A stretch of 57,265 nucleotides of DNA from Candidatus Saccharimonadota bacterium. GTDB taxonomy: Bacteria > Patescibacteriota > Saccharimonadia > Saccharimonadales > Saccharimonadaceae. Shown one piece after another: positions 9,110-19,167 of this stretch (the first letter of the stretch is position 1; the number at the start of each line of letters is the position of its first letter). The notes below the pieces were generated by a model. The model saw only the letters and a list, made by a program, of their open reading frames with translations, had not been told where the DNA came from and did no database searches. Location of the stretch: NCBI GenBank assembly GCA_016282495.1, contig JAEEKR010000014.1, forward strand, positions 1-57,265, written 5' to 3'. Position numbers and translations under genes: made by a program.

Positions 9110-12100
9110 TTATGCAAGCATGAGTTCAATGAATTCTTTGATGTCTTTATGATTTTTATCGACATCTGGCTCGATGTGGAGTGGCGAATCTTCGTTTAAG
9201 AAGTCGAGGTTTTTGATATGGAAGAATACGGAAGATAAAAGTTTTTTGAAGGTTTCGAAGTCTTTGTCGTTATATTCGTAGACTTTATCATAGACTTCGT
9301 CGTCTTTATCTGGATTTACGAAGAGGATATGGCCATTTGTGACGGTGTAATTGCGGTAAGTTGGTGACGCATTTAAAAGGAGTTTATAGAAATTGAGTTG
9401 GAGCATATAACGGAGAAGAGAGGCATTTCCCCACCAGTTTTTGGTGGAATGATAGACTCCAGTCTTGAAGTCGTAAACTTCAATAGTCTTTTTCTCTTTA
9501 TCGATTGTGATGTGGTCGATTTTGCCGGTAATAGGGATATCGTTATAAGCGAGATGTTCTGGATAGAAATCGACCTCTGCTTTGCCAGCGCGGATGATTC
9601 TTCCGAAAGCTTTAAGTGATATCTCGAGAGCGTGCTTGCCGCGTTCTAATAATTCTTCGATGTCTTCTGGTGGGAGTGGGGTCTTTTTGGCCTTTTCTAG
9701 ATAGAGGCTGATTGCTTCTTCGTCGCTGATGTTTTCTTTGGTGATTTTCTCGAAGATTTCGTGAATGAGGCTGCCATATTCTAGGCTAATACTGGTTGGC
9801 TCGCCTGGGGCTTTTAAGAGGTAGATGTTGTAGAAACTAAGTGGGCCGGCGTAGACAATATCGACAAAAGTAGAGAGGTGAGTGGCGGAGAGTTTAAGAT
9901 TCTCGACGCGTTTTTCGATGATCGGGCGAAGCTTTGGAGTGAGATTTTGGTATTTGGCGGTCCAGCTGGCACGAAGGTCGGTACATATTTGACTACCTTT
10001 AATATCTTCTTTGTGGTTTACTACGAGTTGGTTTGGTAGATATGGGGAGATGAGCTCGTTCTTGTCGTTTAGAAATTCGGAGAGATATTCAAGGTGTTTT
10101 GGCGATTTGCCGGAGAAATCTTTGACGGAGCTGGTGATAGTTAGGTTGGTTTTAGCACGAGTTGCGGCGACGAAAAGGAGGCGAATGCGTTCGCTATCGG
10201 TGGCGCCGGTGTGGCGGATAAAGGTGAGGTTTTTAGGGAGCGATAGCATATTGTTATTCCCTTTGCCTTTGCCCCAGGCGCTGTCGTCGGCGGCGATAAG
10301 GAAGACATGAGAAAACTCAAGACCTTTAGACTTGTGTGCCGAGAGGACTTGAACGGCATCTTCGGCATCTTTGTATGGACTGGTGCTGGTTAGAGGTGTG
10401 TTTGCAGCCTCGTAATCGTCAATAAATTCGATGAGGTCTTTTAGCTTTGGAGATTCGACTCTTAGGTGTGCTTTTAGTTTTTCTTTAAGAACGTGGAGGG
10501 ATTCGTAGAGCTCAAAGTTTAGACCCTCGGAAGAATTTTTGGTGTAGAATTCGAGGAAATCAGATTTAAACTCTAGATTATCTAGCTTGGTGGTGCCGAT
10601 GATGCAATCCAGGATATATTCTAGAGGTAGATTTAAGGATTTTAGGACGAGCGCAGAGAGGAAGGTGCCAATGTTTTTGAGCTTTTCGTCATCTGATTCC
10701 ATGAGATAGTCAAGGCCGGATTTGTGGCTTTTTGCGGCGTTTTCAACGGCTTTGATGGCGGTGTAAGTATCGACTTCCCAGAAATCAAAACCAAGGATTT
10801 CGAGGAGTAGGTTGGCGGTTGGTTTGCTGTTTGCGGTATTAAAAATAAAGCGGGCGATGGTGAGAATTTGGTGGACATATTCGTTTTCAAAGAGGTTTTC
10901 GCGTTTTTCGTAGGCGATGTTGATTTCGGGATGGTTTTTTAAGTATGGCAAAATCGGCGTGATGTATTTGTGCTTTGGCGCGATGATAGCGATTTCGTTT
11001 TGTGGTACGCCAGCATTGACTAAGTTGGAGATTTTGTCGGCGATCCAAAAATATTCGGCGTCGGAAGACAAAAACTCATGGCGAGAAATCTGGGATTTTG
11101 CTGGATTTTCTAGATGAGAAACGAGGGATTTGTTTAGGTTTAGCTCTGGTTCGGTTTTAATAAAACTGTCGTCTACTTGGTCGATAATTTTGCGAGAAAA
11201 ATCGAGGATTTCTTGAGTGCTGCGGTAGTTGTGGACGAGATTAATCACCTTGGCTTGGTAGTGATTTTTGAAATTTTTGAGGCTGGAGGCGCTAGCGCCT
11301 TGGAATTCAAAAATGGCTTGGTCGTCGTCGCCTACGGCCATGACGATTGGATTTTCGTAGTCTGTGAGCTGCTTGATAATCTCGAATTCTTCTGGGTTGG
11401 TGTCCTGAAACTCGTCGAGGAGGATAAACTGATATTTTTCAGAGAGAGTGAGGCGAAAACCGGTATCATTTTTAAGAACGTTGATGGCCTCGTGAATCAT
11501 ATCGGCAAAGTCAAAGAGATTGTTTTCCTCGAGATATTTTTGATAAATTGCCATGATGTGAGAAAGCGAGAGGAGTTTTTTATTGGCGATGCGGTCTTTC
11601 AAGCGATAGTTTTTGTTATTGTCTTTTTCAAAATAAGAATCTTTCCAAGCCGATAGCGGCCTGATTGAGTTTGTAGCTTTAGCTTCGTCCAAAGCTTTCT
11701 CTAGATCTTTGGCAATGTCGCCGATATTTCTTGGGACATTATTTACAATAAAGTCGTTTTTGGTGTGATTTTTTAGAACTTCGAAGATTGGTTCGTAGAC
11801 TTCTTTTAGATTTGGCTCAAAAACGCGCGGAGTGAGATTAACGAGAAATTCGGAGATGACTCTACTTAAGACTTCGCTATCCTCGAGGTTTTTCTCGGCG
11901 ACTTTAGCTAGGTCTTCGGCGGTGAGGCCAGCGGATTTGGCGGAATTAATGGTGTCAGCGATGTCGGCGGCGCCGTCGCCTCTTAAAATATCAGAAGGAT
12001 CGAGTGTGCTTTGAATGTTTTTGATGATTTTAAACTTGGTGACGTCATCGATTGGCTCGTCGAAGCGGCGGTTGATTTTTTCGGAATAATTATTGTAAGC

Positions 12101-12382
12101 GGCGAGAATTTCGCGACCAAAGGCGTGATAGGTGTTGATATTAACTTTTACCGCGTCTTTACCGATGATAGAATTTAAGCGTTCACGCATGTTGGCGGCG
12201 CCAGATTCGGTAAAGGTGATACAGAGGATATTTTCGGGATTGGTATCGGTATTTTCTAGGATGTAGGCGACTTTTTTTGACAGCAGCTGAGTTTTGCCGG
12301 TACCCGGACCAGCGAGGACGAGAAGTGGGCCCTCAAGATATTCAACAGCTTTTCTTTGTTCTTCGTTTAACTCAATTCCCAT
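9110..12382 (-). CDS. UvrD/Rep family ATP-dependent helicase with C-terminal PD-(D/E)XK nuclease domain
   Basis: LAGPGTGKTQLLSKKV, LLDEFQDTNPEEF, VGDDDQAIFEFQGAS, GKIDHITID...VYDFKTG. Confidence 0.93.
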   Translation of the reverse strand: MGIELNEEQRKAVEYLEGPLLVLAGPGTGKTQLLSKKVAYILENTDTNPENILCITFTESGAANMRERLNSIIGKDAVKVNINTYHAFGREILAAYNNYSEKINRRFDEPIDDVTKFKIIKNIQSTLDPSDILRGDGAADIADTINSAKSAGLTAEDLAKVAEKNLEDSEVLSRVISEFLVNLTPRVFEPNLKEVYEPIFEVLKNHTKNDFIVNNVPRNIGDIAKDLEKALDEAKATNSIRPLSAWKDSYFEKDNNKNYRLKDRIANKKLLSLSHIMAIYQKYLEENNLFDFADMIHEAINVLKNDTGFRLTLSEKYQFILLDEFQDTNPEEFEIIKQLTDYENPIVMAVGDDDQAIFEFQGASASSLKNFKNHYQAKVINLVHNYRSTQEILDFSRKIIDQVDDSFIKTEPELNLNKSLVSHLENPAKSQISRHEFLSSDAEYFWIADKISNLVNAGVPQNEIAIIAPKHKYITPILPYLKNHPEINIAYEKRENLFENEYVHQILTIARFIFNTANSKPTANLLLEILGFDFWEVDTYTAIKAVENAAKSHKSGLDYLMESDDEKLKNIGTFLSALVLKSLNLPLEYILDCIIGTTKLDNLEFKSDFLEFYTKNSSEGLNFELYESLHVLKEKLKAHLRVESPKLKDLIEFIDDYEAANTPLTSTSPYKDAEDAVQVLSAHKSKGLEFSHVFLIAADDSAWGKGKGNNNMLSLPKNLTFIRHTGATDSERIRLLFVAATRAKTNLTITSSVKDFSGKSPKHLEYLSEFLNDKNELISPYLPNQLVVNHKEDIKGSQICTDLRASWTAKYQNLTPKLRPIIEKRVENLKLSATHLSTFVDIVYAGPLSFYNIYLLKAPGEPTSISLEYGSLIHEIFEKITKENISDEEAISLYLEKAKKTPLPPEDIEELLERGKHALEISLKAFGRIIRAGKAEVDFYPEHLAYNDIPITGKIDHITIDKEKKTIEVYDFKTGVYHSTKNWWGNASLLRYMLQLNFYKLLLNASPTYRNYTVTNGHILFVNPDKDDEVYDKVYEYNDKDFETFKKLLSSVFFHIKNLDFLNEDSPLHIEPDVDKNHKDIKEFIELMLA

Positions 12383-12428
12383 GCCAATATTATAGCATTT
12401 TCGGGGCTAGGCTACGCGCCGAAGATAA

Positions 12429-12863
12429 TTATTTTAGATCATCAAAAACGCCGTTGTCGCCTAGTGGGAAGATTAAGTTTAGACAATAGCTTGCAATGAC
12501 GATAAAAATAAGGAATAAAATACATATTAAGTAGGAAATGCCTTGCGCGTTTTTTTCGTATAGTTTTTTGGGGTTACTTTTTTTATAATAAACTGATCGT
12601 TTTTGTCCTTCGTAATGAATGCCATCCCAGCTGCCGCTCACAAATTCCCTATGGTGATATTTCTTCCCGTTTACTTCGTATTCCCATTTCATATATGTTT
12701 GTGTTCTATCATAGTCAACGGTCATTTTGACCAGAGTTTCTTCTGTTACGGCATAATGTTTTTCTTTGTATGCATCTCTTTGTTTATGATATTTTCCAGT
12801 AGAAGCAAAAATAATTGTTAGTATGCCAGATATTACAGTCAATATACATATCCAAATAACCAT
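12429..12863 (-). CDS. DUF3592-like two-TM protein
   Basis: TM-YDRTQTYMKWEYEVNGKKYHHREF-...SVYYKKSNPKKLY-TM layout. Confidence 0.6.
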   Translation of the reverse strand: MVIWICILTVISGILTIIFASTGKYHKQRDAYKEKHYAVTEETLVKMTVDYDRTQTYMKWEYEVNGKKYHHREFVSGSWDGIHYEGQKRSVYYKKSNPKKLYEKNAQGISYLICILFLIFIVIASYCLNLIFPLGDNGVFDDLK

Positions 12864-12920
12864 AACAATATTTTATCACAAAGTTAGTTTTATCTTGGGT
12901 GCGTAAGGTAGTTCCGGAAA

Positions 12921-13412
12921 TTATTCGACTTTGAGGATTTTGCCGGTGCCGTATTCTAGGTGGAGGAGACGTTGGTTGCGGGAGCCACGGAACTTGAGGG
13001 TGAGGTCGCGTTCGGCAAGGATAAAGCGGCCGTCGATGAGAGCGTCGAGAGATTTTAAGAATTCCCAAGCGGCACCGCCGTAATCTTTGATTTCTTCATA
13101 GGTGAAGCCGGAAAAAGACCAAACGTTCCAGCCGAGCTCGTTACGGCAGAAATCGGCGATTTCTTTGCAAGCTTCGGGCTGAACGAATGGTTCGCCGCCA
13201 CAGAAAGTGATGCCAGACTGACCTTTGAAAGTCTTTAATTCTTTTTTAATTTCTTCTACGTCTATTAGTACGCCGGCATTAAAATCCCAGGTTTCTGGAT
13301 TTTGACAGCCTGGGCAGTGATTTGGACAACCTTGTGTCCAAAGCACTGCGCGGAGGCCGTAGCCGTTAACTATATTGTCGTGTTCTAGTGGTCCTGATAG
13401 ACGAATTTGCAT
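12921..13412 (-). CDS. nrdG: Anaerobic ribonucleotide reductase activating protein (radical SAM)
   Basis: WTQGCPNHCPGCQNPETWDF, GITFCGGEPFVQPE. Confidence 0.95.
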   Translation of the reverse strand: MQIRLSGPLEHDNIVNGYGLRAVLWTQGCPNHCPGCQNPETWDFNAGVLIDVEEIKKELKTFKGQSGITFCGGEPFVQPEACKEIADFCRNELGWNVWSFSGFTYEEIKDYGGAAWEFLKSLDALIDGRFILAERDLTLKFRGSRNQRLLHLEYGTGKILKVE

Positions 13413-13421
13413 TTTAATCCT

Positions 13422-15764
13422 TTAGCTTTTGCCTAGAGCTTTTTTCTGAGTTCTTTTAGCTTTTTCGCGAGCGGATTTTTCTTCTTTGTTGTAGACGCCG
13501 GCGAGATTGTGTTTGACGCGGGCTTTTTCCTCGGCTTTTTTAGCGTCGTTCCAGCGATCTAGAGTACCAACAAGGTAGCCAGTGATGCGGCGAAGACGTT
13601 CGAATGGAATATCTCCTTCTAGACGGCCACAGGATGGACAGCGATCGCCAGCGATGATACCGGTGAAACCACAAACAGGGTCGCTGTCGACTGGATGGTT
13701 GACAGAACCGTAGCCGATGCCGCAATCGTGCATCTTGCGGATGACGGCTTCGAAGGCTTCGATGTTGTTGGTTGGGTCGCCATCGAGCTCAATGTAGGTA
13801 ATGTGGCCAGCGTTACAGAGGTTGTGATATGGGGCTTCGATCTCGATTTTTTCGAAGGCGGAGATTGGATAATATACAGGCACGTGGAAGGAGTTGGTGT
13901 AGAATTCCCTGTCGGTGACACCTTTGATTTTGCCGTATTCTTTGCGATCCATTCTAGTGAAGCGGCCAGCAAGACCTTCGGCTGGAGTGGCGAGAAGCGA
14001 GAAGTTGAGTTTGTATTTCTTGCAGTATTCATCGCATTTTTCACGCATGTGGGAGACGATATCAAGGCCGAGTTCGCGGGCGGTTTCGTCTTCGCCGTGG
14101 TGTTTGCCAGTCATGGCAACGAGAGTTTCGGCGAGGCCGATGAAACCAATGGAAAGGGTACCGTGTTTGATAACGTCGCGGAGCGTGTCATTTGGCCCAA
14201 GTTTTTCGGAACCAAACCAGTTGCCTTGGCCCATCAAGAATGGGAAGTTGCGGACGTGTTGGTTGGCTTGGAATTCAAAGCGGTCTAGGAGCTCGTCTTT
14301 GATGAGGTCCATGACGCGATCTAGGTCTTTGTAGAAGGCCTGCCAGTCGGCTTCGCGGCGTTCTTTCAAGGCGATACCGTGTTTGATACCGAGACGGACG
14401 AGGTTAAGCGTGGTAAAGCTGAGGTTGCCACGGCCGGTGACGATACCATCGGATTCTGGGAAGACGCTAGCAAAGACGCGAGTGCGGCAGCCCATGGTGG
14501 CAATTTCGGTGCGGTAGTCACCTGGTTTGTAATATTTGAGGTTGTATGGAGCGTCGATAAAGCAGAAGTTTGGGAAGAGACGCTTGGCAGAAACTTCCAT
14601 TGAGCGTTTGAAGAGATCGTAGTTTGGATCTTTTGGATTATAGTTGATCCCCTCTTTAACTTTAAAGATAGAGATTGGGAAGATTGGAGTTTCGCCGTGA
14701 CCTAGACCAGCGTCGGTGGCTTCAAGGAGAGCTTTGCTAACGAGGCGGCCAGCTGGAGTAGTGTCGGTACCGAAGTTGATTGAAGTGAATGGAACCTGGG
14801 CGCCAGCACGGGAGTGCATGGTGTTGAGGTTGTGGACAAAGCCTTCCATGGCTTGCATGGTTTGGCGTTCGGTGTCTTTGACGGAAGCCGCGATAACTGA
14901 TTTTGGCACTTTGGCCTTGATTAATTTTTTATCGTCGCCAAGTTCGATGTCATCAGCGATTTTGGCAGTGATTTTTTTATCGGTAAACTCATTGTATTTT
15001 TCTAGGTTGGATTTGAGGGCTTTGCGGAAAGTTTTGTTGACGCCTGGAGCCATGGCGTAGTCGAAGTTAGGGATGGATTGACCACCGTGTTGTTCGTTTT
15101 GGTTAGCTTGGAGCATGATAGCTGCAAGTGCCGCATAAGAACCAATGGAATTTGGGGTGCGAAGATGGCCGTGACCAGTATTGAAGCCGCCGTTTTCGAA
15201 TAGAACAAATGGATCGGATTGGCAACAAGTCAAAGTGCCGGTGGCATAGAAATCGAGGTCGTGGATGTGGATGTCACCGTTGTCATGAGCATAGGCAATG
15301 TCTGGGCGAAGCAGGACTTCTTTAGCGAAGACTTTAGAGCCTTCGGCGCCGAATTGGAGCATTTTACCCATGGCAGAGTTGCCATCGACGTTAGCGTTGC
15401 CGCGTTTGACATCTGAATCTTCGGAAGCGTCAGAAATGGAAATGGTACGATAAATCTTCATGAGATCGCTTTTAGCTTCGCGGGCTTGGTTGCGTTCTTG
15501 ACGATAGGTGATGTAGGCTTTGGCAGTCTTCTTGAAAGCCGATTCCATTAAGACTTGTTCGACGACATCTTGGATTTGCTCGACGGATGGAGTGCGCTTG
15601 GTTACGGTTTCGTTTAAGCGTTTAACAACTTTGTCTGCGAGCGATTTTGCGCGTTCTGCTTTAAATTCGCCAGTGGCGACGCCGGCTTTTTCAATCGCAT
15701 CAGCAATTTTTTCAGGTTTAAAATCTACTATTTTTCCGTCGCGTTTGACGATTTTTTTGAACAT
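13422..15764 (-). CDS. nrdD: Anaerobic ribonucleoside-triphosphate reductase
   Basis: ATP-cone N-terminus (KRDGKIVDFKPEKI), C-terminal CGFTGIIAGDRCPSCGR and RRITGYLVGTLDRWNDAK glycyl-radical region. Confidence 0.97.
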   Translation of the reverse strand: MFKKIVKRDGKIVDFKPEKIADAIEKAGVATGEFKAERAKSLADKVVKRLNETVTKRTPSVEQIQDVVEQVLMESAFKKTAKAYITYRQERNQAREAKSDLMKIYRTISISDASEDSDVKRGNANVDGNSAMGKMLQFGAEGSKVFAKEVLLRPDIAYAHDNGDIHIHDLDFYATGTLTCCQSDPFVLFENGGFNTGHGHLRTPNSIGSYAALAAIMLQANQNEQHGGQSIPNFDYAMAPGVNKTFRKALKSNLEKYNEFTDKKITAKIADDIELGDDKKLIKAKVPKSVIAASVKDTERQTMQAMEGFVHNLNTMHSRAGAQVPFTSINFGTDTTPAGRLVSKALLEATDAGLGHGETPIFPISIFKVKEGINYNPKDPNYDLFKRSMEVSAKRLFPNFCFIDAPYNLKYYKPGDYRTEIATMGCRTRVFASVFPESDGIVTGRGNLSFTTLNLVRLGIKHGIALKERREADWQAFYKDLDRVMDLIKDELLDRFEFQANQHVRNFPFLMGQGNWFGSEKLGPNDTLRDVIKHGTLSIGFIGLAETLVAMTGKHHGEDETARELGLDIVSHMREKCDEYCKKYKLNFSLLATPAEGLAGRFTRMDRKEYGKIKGVTDREFYTNSFHVPVYYPISAFEKIEIEAPYHNLCNAGHITYIELDGDPTNNIEAFEAVIRKMHDCGIGYGSVNHPVDSDPVCGFTGIIAGDRCPSCGRLEGDIPFERLRRITGYLVGTLDRWNDAKKAEEKARVKHNLAGVYNKEEKSAREKAKRTQKKALGKS

Positions 15765-15821
15765 AAAAAATGACCTCCTTTAATTTGCACCTTATATTTT
15801 TTGTTTTATTGATTTTCTATG

Positions 15822-15874
15822 ACTCTATATGTAGTGTCTGGGACTATTTTATGACACTAAATATGTGGTGTCAA
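15822..15874 (-). promoter_or_regulatory. nrdD promoter with two NrdR-box-like dyads
   Basis: TTGACA (15869-15874, -), 17-bp spacer, TAAAAT (15846-15851, -); dyads ACTCTATATGTAGTGT (15822-15837) and ACACTAAATATGTGGTGT (15854-15871). Confidence 0.65.
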
Positions 15875-15944
15875 TAGGATTTTGCTTATTTTTATTGTAA
15901 TATTTACAACGATTTTACAGAGGTGGTATCTGAATAATAAAATG

Positions 15945-18458
15945 CTAGTGTTTGAACTTTTTATGTAGTTCTACTGTGACAAATGGAATGATGAATGAGA
16001 TTAATATGACTATAACAAGTGGTAATACGGGAACGCTTGTAACATGAAGCAATAATCCGAGTGGGCCAAAAACTGCCAAGCTTTGAAGAATGATTGCTAA
16101 AATGAGAGATATGATAAAGCTAGGGTTTCTGACTTTCAGTCTTGAGATAGCGGATTCGTGGATACCACGGACTGTGAAAGCATTGGTCCATTGCATAACC
16201 ACAAGCGCTACGAACGCGAGCGTATTAGATTGTTCGTGGGTTAGGAACTGACTAGAAATGTAGTATGTGCTAAGCGTGATAGTAGCCATAGTGATGGCAA
16301 TGATTACCATGCGTCTAATGAGGTAGCCGGATAGAATTGGGGCATCTTTTGGTTCTGGCTTACGTTTTAAATAATGCTTTTCGGATGGCTCGAGTCCGAT
16401 CGGTATAACCATTAGTGAATCTGTGACTAGGTTGATCCAAAGAATCTGTACTGGATAGAGGAGTTGTTCTCCGCCAAAGATCAGCGCGCCAACCATGGTC
16501 AGGATTTCTCCGGCATTGGTAGCAAGTAAATATACGAGCATGCGTCGAATGTTGGCTAAAATGATACGTCCTTCATGCATGGCCTCGATGATGTTTTTGA
16601 AGTTGTTATCTAGAAGCACAATATCGCCGGCGTCTTGGACAATGGCTGGGCCATCACCCATAGCGATACCGACGTGGGCATTAGTGAGAGCTGGAACGTC
16701 ATTGACGCCGTCGCCAGTCATGGCAACGATTTCGTTTTTCTTGATTGCGGTTAAAATTCTAAACTTATCTTCTGGTGTGACTCTTGCAAAAACCATAGTT
16801 TTTTTAACAATCTCCTCGAGGTCTTCATCTGGCATATTACCCATTCTTGAACAGTCAAATACTTGAGAAAAGTTGTTGGCCAGCCCTAGCTTTTTGCCGA
16901 TAGCAAAGGCGGTTTGGGCATGATCGCCCGTTACCATTTTAACTTTAATACCGGCAGTGGCGGCTTGTTTGATTGCAGGGATGGCTTCGGTGCGGACCGA
17001 ATCTGCAATGCCGATCAGGCCTCTGAAAGAAAAAACATCACTTTTATTTAGGCGGTTCAATTCATTAATTTCATGTTCGAGTTTGGTAGTGGCGATAGCG
17101 ATGACTTTATAGCCAGCATCACTCAATTCCTCTAGTTTAGCTTCAGCTGCTTCTCTATTCTTATCACTAAGTTTACACTTTGCAAAAACCGTTTCTGGAG
17201 CGCCCTTGATTACTAAATGCAGTACACCAGTTTTTGTCTCATATAGATTGCCGGAAATTTTCAAGGATTGATCGAACGCGTATGTGTGAACTGGACCGGT
17301 ATCCGCAAGATAGGATTTGTGTTTTTTGACGTAGTCTCTAATGGCAGTGTCTAGAGGATCGGTAGTTTCGGTTGCTGGTAAAGCGGATTCGGCGATAGTT
17401 TTAACAAAGTCTTTATCTTCGTCTTTGATTGACCAGATTTCTTGTAAGGATAATTTGTTTTCTGTGAGCGTGCCGGTTTTGTCGGATGCAATCGTGGTGA
17501 CGATGCCAATAGACTGAATGGCGCGCATCTCTTTAATGAGAGCGTGTTTTTTAGCCATGCGACGTGCGCCAAATGCTAGAACGATAGAGATGGCAACTGG
17601 CAAGCCTTCTGGTACTGCAGATACGATCATCGCGAGCGTAAATTCGGTTGCGAGGAAAAAGTTGATGCCGTTTACGAGCTGAACTATTAGAATAATTACG
17701 GCTAGCGATACTACAGCGATGGCGATTTTAACGATAAACTTATTGATTTTATCTTGAATTGGGCTAGATGATTCGGCAGACGAAGCAAGTGAGGCGATTT
17801 GGCCATATTCGGTGTTATTGCCGGTGGCGGTGACCAGCATTTTGCCGTTGCCAGTGAGGATGAATGAGCCAGAAAAAAGGATATTCCTTTGCTCATATAC
17901 TTTTTTGCTGCCAGAAATGGCTTTGGCGTCTTTAGCTATGGCGTCAGATTCGCCGGTGAGCATGGATTCGTTGGTGAGAAGGCCGGATTCTTCAATGATG
18001 CGACCATCGGCTGGGACACGGTCGCCTTCTTTGAAGATGACAATGTCTCCTGGGACAAGTTCTTCGGTGCTGATTTCGACCTCTTCTTTATTTCTAAGTA
18101 CGGTGATTTGATGCACGGTCTTTGCATGTAAACTTCTTAAAACGCGTTCGGTAGAAAAATCTTGAATGTAGTAGATGGTAGCGTTTACGGCGATGATAAT
18201 TGCGATAATGATAACCTCGGCCCAGTCTTGTTGGATGGCTGACAGAATCATGGCCGAAATTAGAATAATCATGAAAACATCAATGAATGGTTCGAGGATT
18301 TTTTTCCAGAGTGGAGTACTCTTAATATCAAGGATGTTTTTACCGTATTTTTTTTGGCGTCTTTTGACCTCGGCGTCTAGTAGGCCGGTGTCAGGGTTAG
18401 TTCTGAGACGCTCCAAGCTCTCTTTAACGGTTTGGTTATAGAAATTAAGCATATACAT
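15945..18458 (-). CDS. P-type cation-transporting ATPase (Ca2+-ATPase-like)
   Basis: SDKTGTLTENKL, MVTGDHAQTAFAIG, MTGDGVNDVPAL, PEGLP in TM4. Confidence 0.95.
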   Translation of the reverse strand: MYMLNFYNQTVKESLERLRTNPDTGLLDAEVKRRQKKYGKNILDIKSTPLWKKILEPFIDVFMIILISAMILSAIQQDWAEVIIIAIIIAVNATIYYIQDFSTERVLRSLHAKTVHQITVLRNKEEVEISTEELVPGDIVIFKEGDRVPADGRIIEESGLLTNESMLTGESDAIAKDAKAISGSKKVYEQRNILFSGSFILTGNGKMLVTATGNNTEYGQIASLASSAESSSPIQDKINKFIVKIAIAVVSLAVIILIVQLVNGINFFLATEFTLAMIVSAVPEGLPVAISIVLAFGARRMAKKHALIKEMRAIQSIGIVTTIASDKTGTLTENKLSLQEIWSIKDEDKDFVKTIAESALPATETTDPLDTAIRDYVKKHKSYLADTGPVHTYAFDQSLKISGNLYETKTGVLHLVIKGAPETVFAKCKLSDKNREAAEAKLEELSDAGYKVIAIATTKLEHEINELNRLNKSDVFSFRGLIGIADSVRTEAIPAIKQAATAGIKVKMVTGDHAQTAFAIGKKLGLANNFSQVFDCSRMGNMPDEDLEEIVKKTMVFARVTPEDKFRILTAIKKNEIVAMTGDGVNDVPALTNAHVGIAMGDGPAIVQDAGDIVLLDNNFKNIIEAMHEGRIILANIRRMLVYLLATNAGEILTMVGALIFGGEQLLYPVQILWINLVTDSLMVIPIGLEPSEKHYLKRKPEPKDAPILSGYLIRRMVIIAITMATITLSTYYISSQFLTHEQSNTLAFVALVVMQWTNAFTVRGIHESAISRLKVRNPSFIISLILAIILQSLAVFGPLGLLLHVTSVPVLPLVIVILISFIIPFVTVELHKKFKH

Positions 18459-18578
18459 TTAGTATAGCTGATTTTTTGGATAATTTAAAGGGGCGAAAAG
18501 AGTAAAATATTTGATTTTTTATATTTTATGTTGTATAATAGAATTATAAATCTATTTTGTACTTTAGGAGTGATACGG

Positions 18579-19148
18579 GTGAAGCATTTTATTCGATTTT
18601 TGATGTTGCTGGTAATACTACTTGCGATCTTTGTTGCTTTTCAAGATAGGATAGTTTTTAACTCAGAAGAACTATATTATTCTTGGAAAGAAAACAAAAC
18701 ATTGCAAGTTGGTAATCGAAATTATGAAGATGATTTACAGAACGATAAGTATTGGAATGGCAGAACATTTCTACTCGATGTTTATGCTACAGATCTTGGT
18801 TATATTCCGGCAGTCAAAAGATTCGAACCTCAACTTATGAATGGCGAGAAATTAACTATTTGGCGTTGCGGAAAAAGAAAGTTTTCGGTCGATAACAAGA
18901 AAAACACATTTATTGACGTAGTTGGAGATGAGTGGGAAGAGCTTATAACCACAACTGAATATGTTGATGATGGTTTTTCAATCAGGCTTGGCGATGTAGT
19001 GCTTAATGATGTTGATGAAGAAACTGTTATATATGCCGTTTCGACAATTTTAAACCTCAGAAAAAATGATTCTTTGCGCAGCGCTTCCGATGGTGTTCGC
19101 TGTGACCTTGAAGATTATCACACCAGCAGAAAGGGCGTCTTAGGCTAG
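18579..19148 (+). CDS. Single-pass membrane or secreted hypothetical protein
   Basis: GTG after AGGAG; MKHFIRFLMLLVILLAIFVAF signal/anchor; intrinsic terminator follows. Confidence 0.65.
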   Translation: MKHFIRFLMLLVILLAIFVAFQDRIVFNSEELYYSWKENKTLQVGNRNYEDDLQNDKYWNGRTFLLDVYATDLGYIPAVKRFEPQLMNGEKLTIWRCGKRKFSVDNKKNTFIDVVGDEWEELITTTEYVDDGFSIRLGDVVLNDVDEETVIYAVSTILNLRKNDSLRSASDGVRCDLEDYHTSRKGVLG

Positions 19149-19160
19149 ACGCTCTTTTTT
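19135..19160 (+). terminator. Rho-independent terminator
   Basis: GCGTCT(19135-19140)/AGACGC(19147-19152) plus TCTTTTTT. Confidence 0.75.
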
Positions 19161-19167
19161 CATGCTT

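Noticed and set aside
11177-11656. 159-aa plus-strand ORF inside the UvrD-like gene
   Set aside because: Antisense shadow ORF produced by codon bias
13695-14288. 197-aa plus-strand ORF (and 13915-14334) inside nrdD
   Set aside because: Antisense shadow ORFs within conserved nrdD codons
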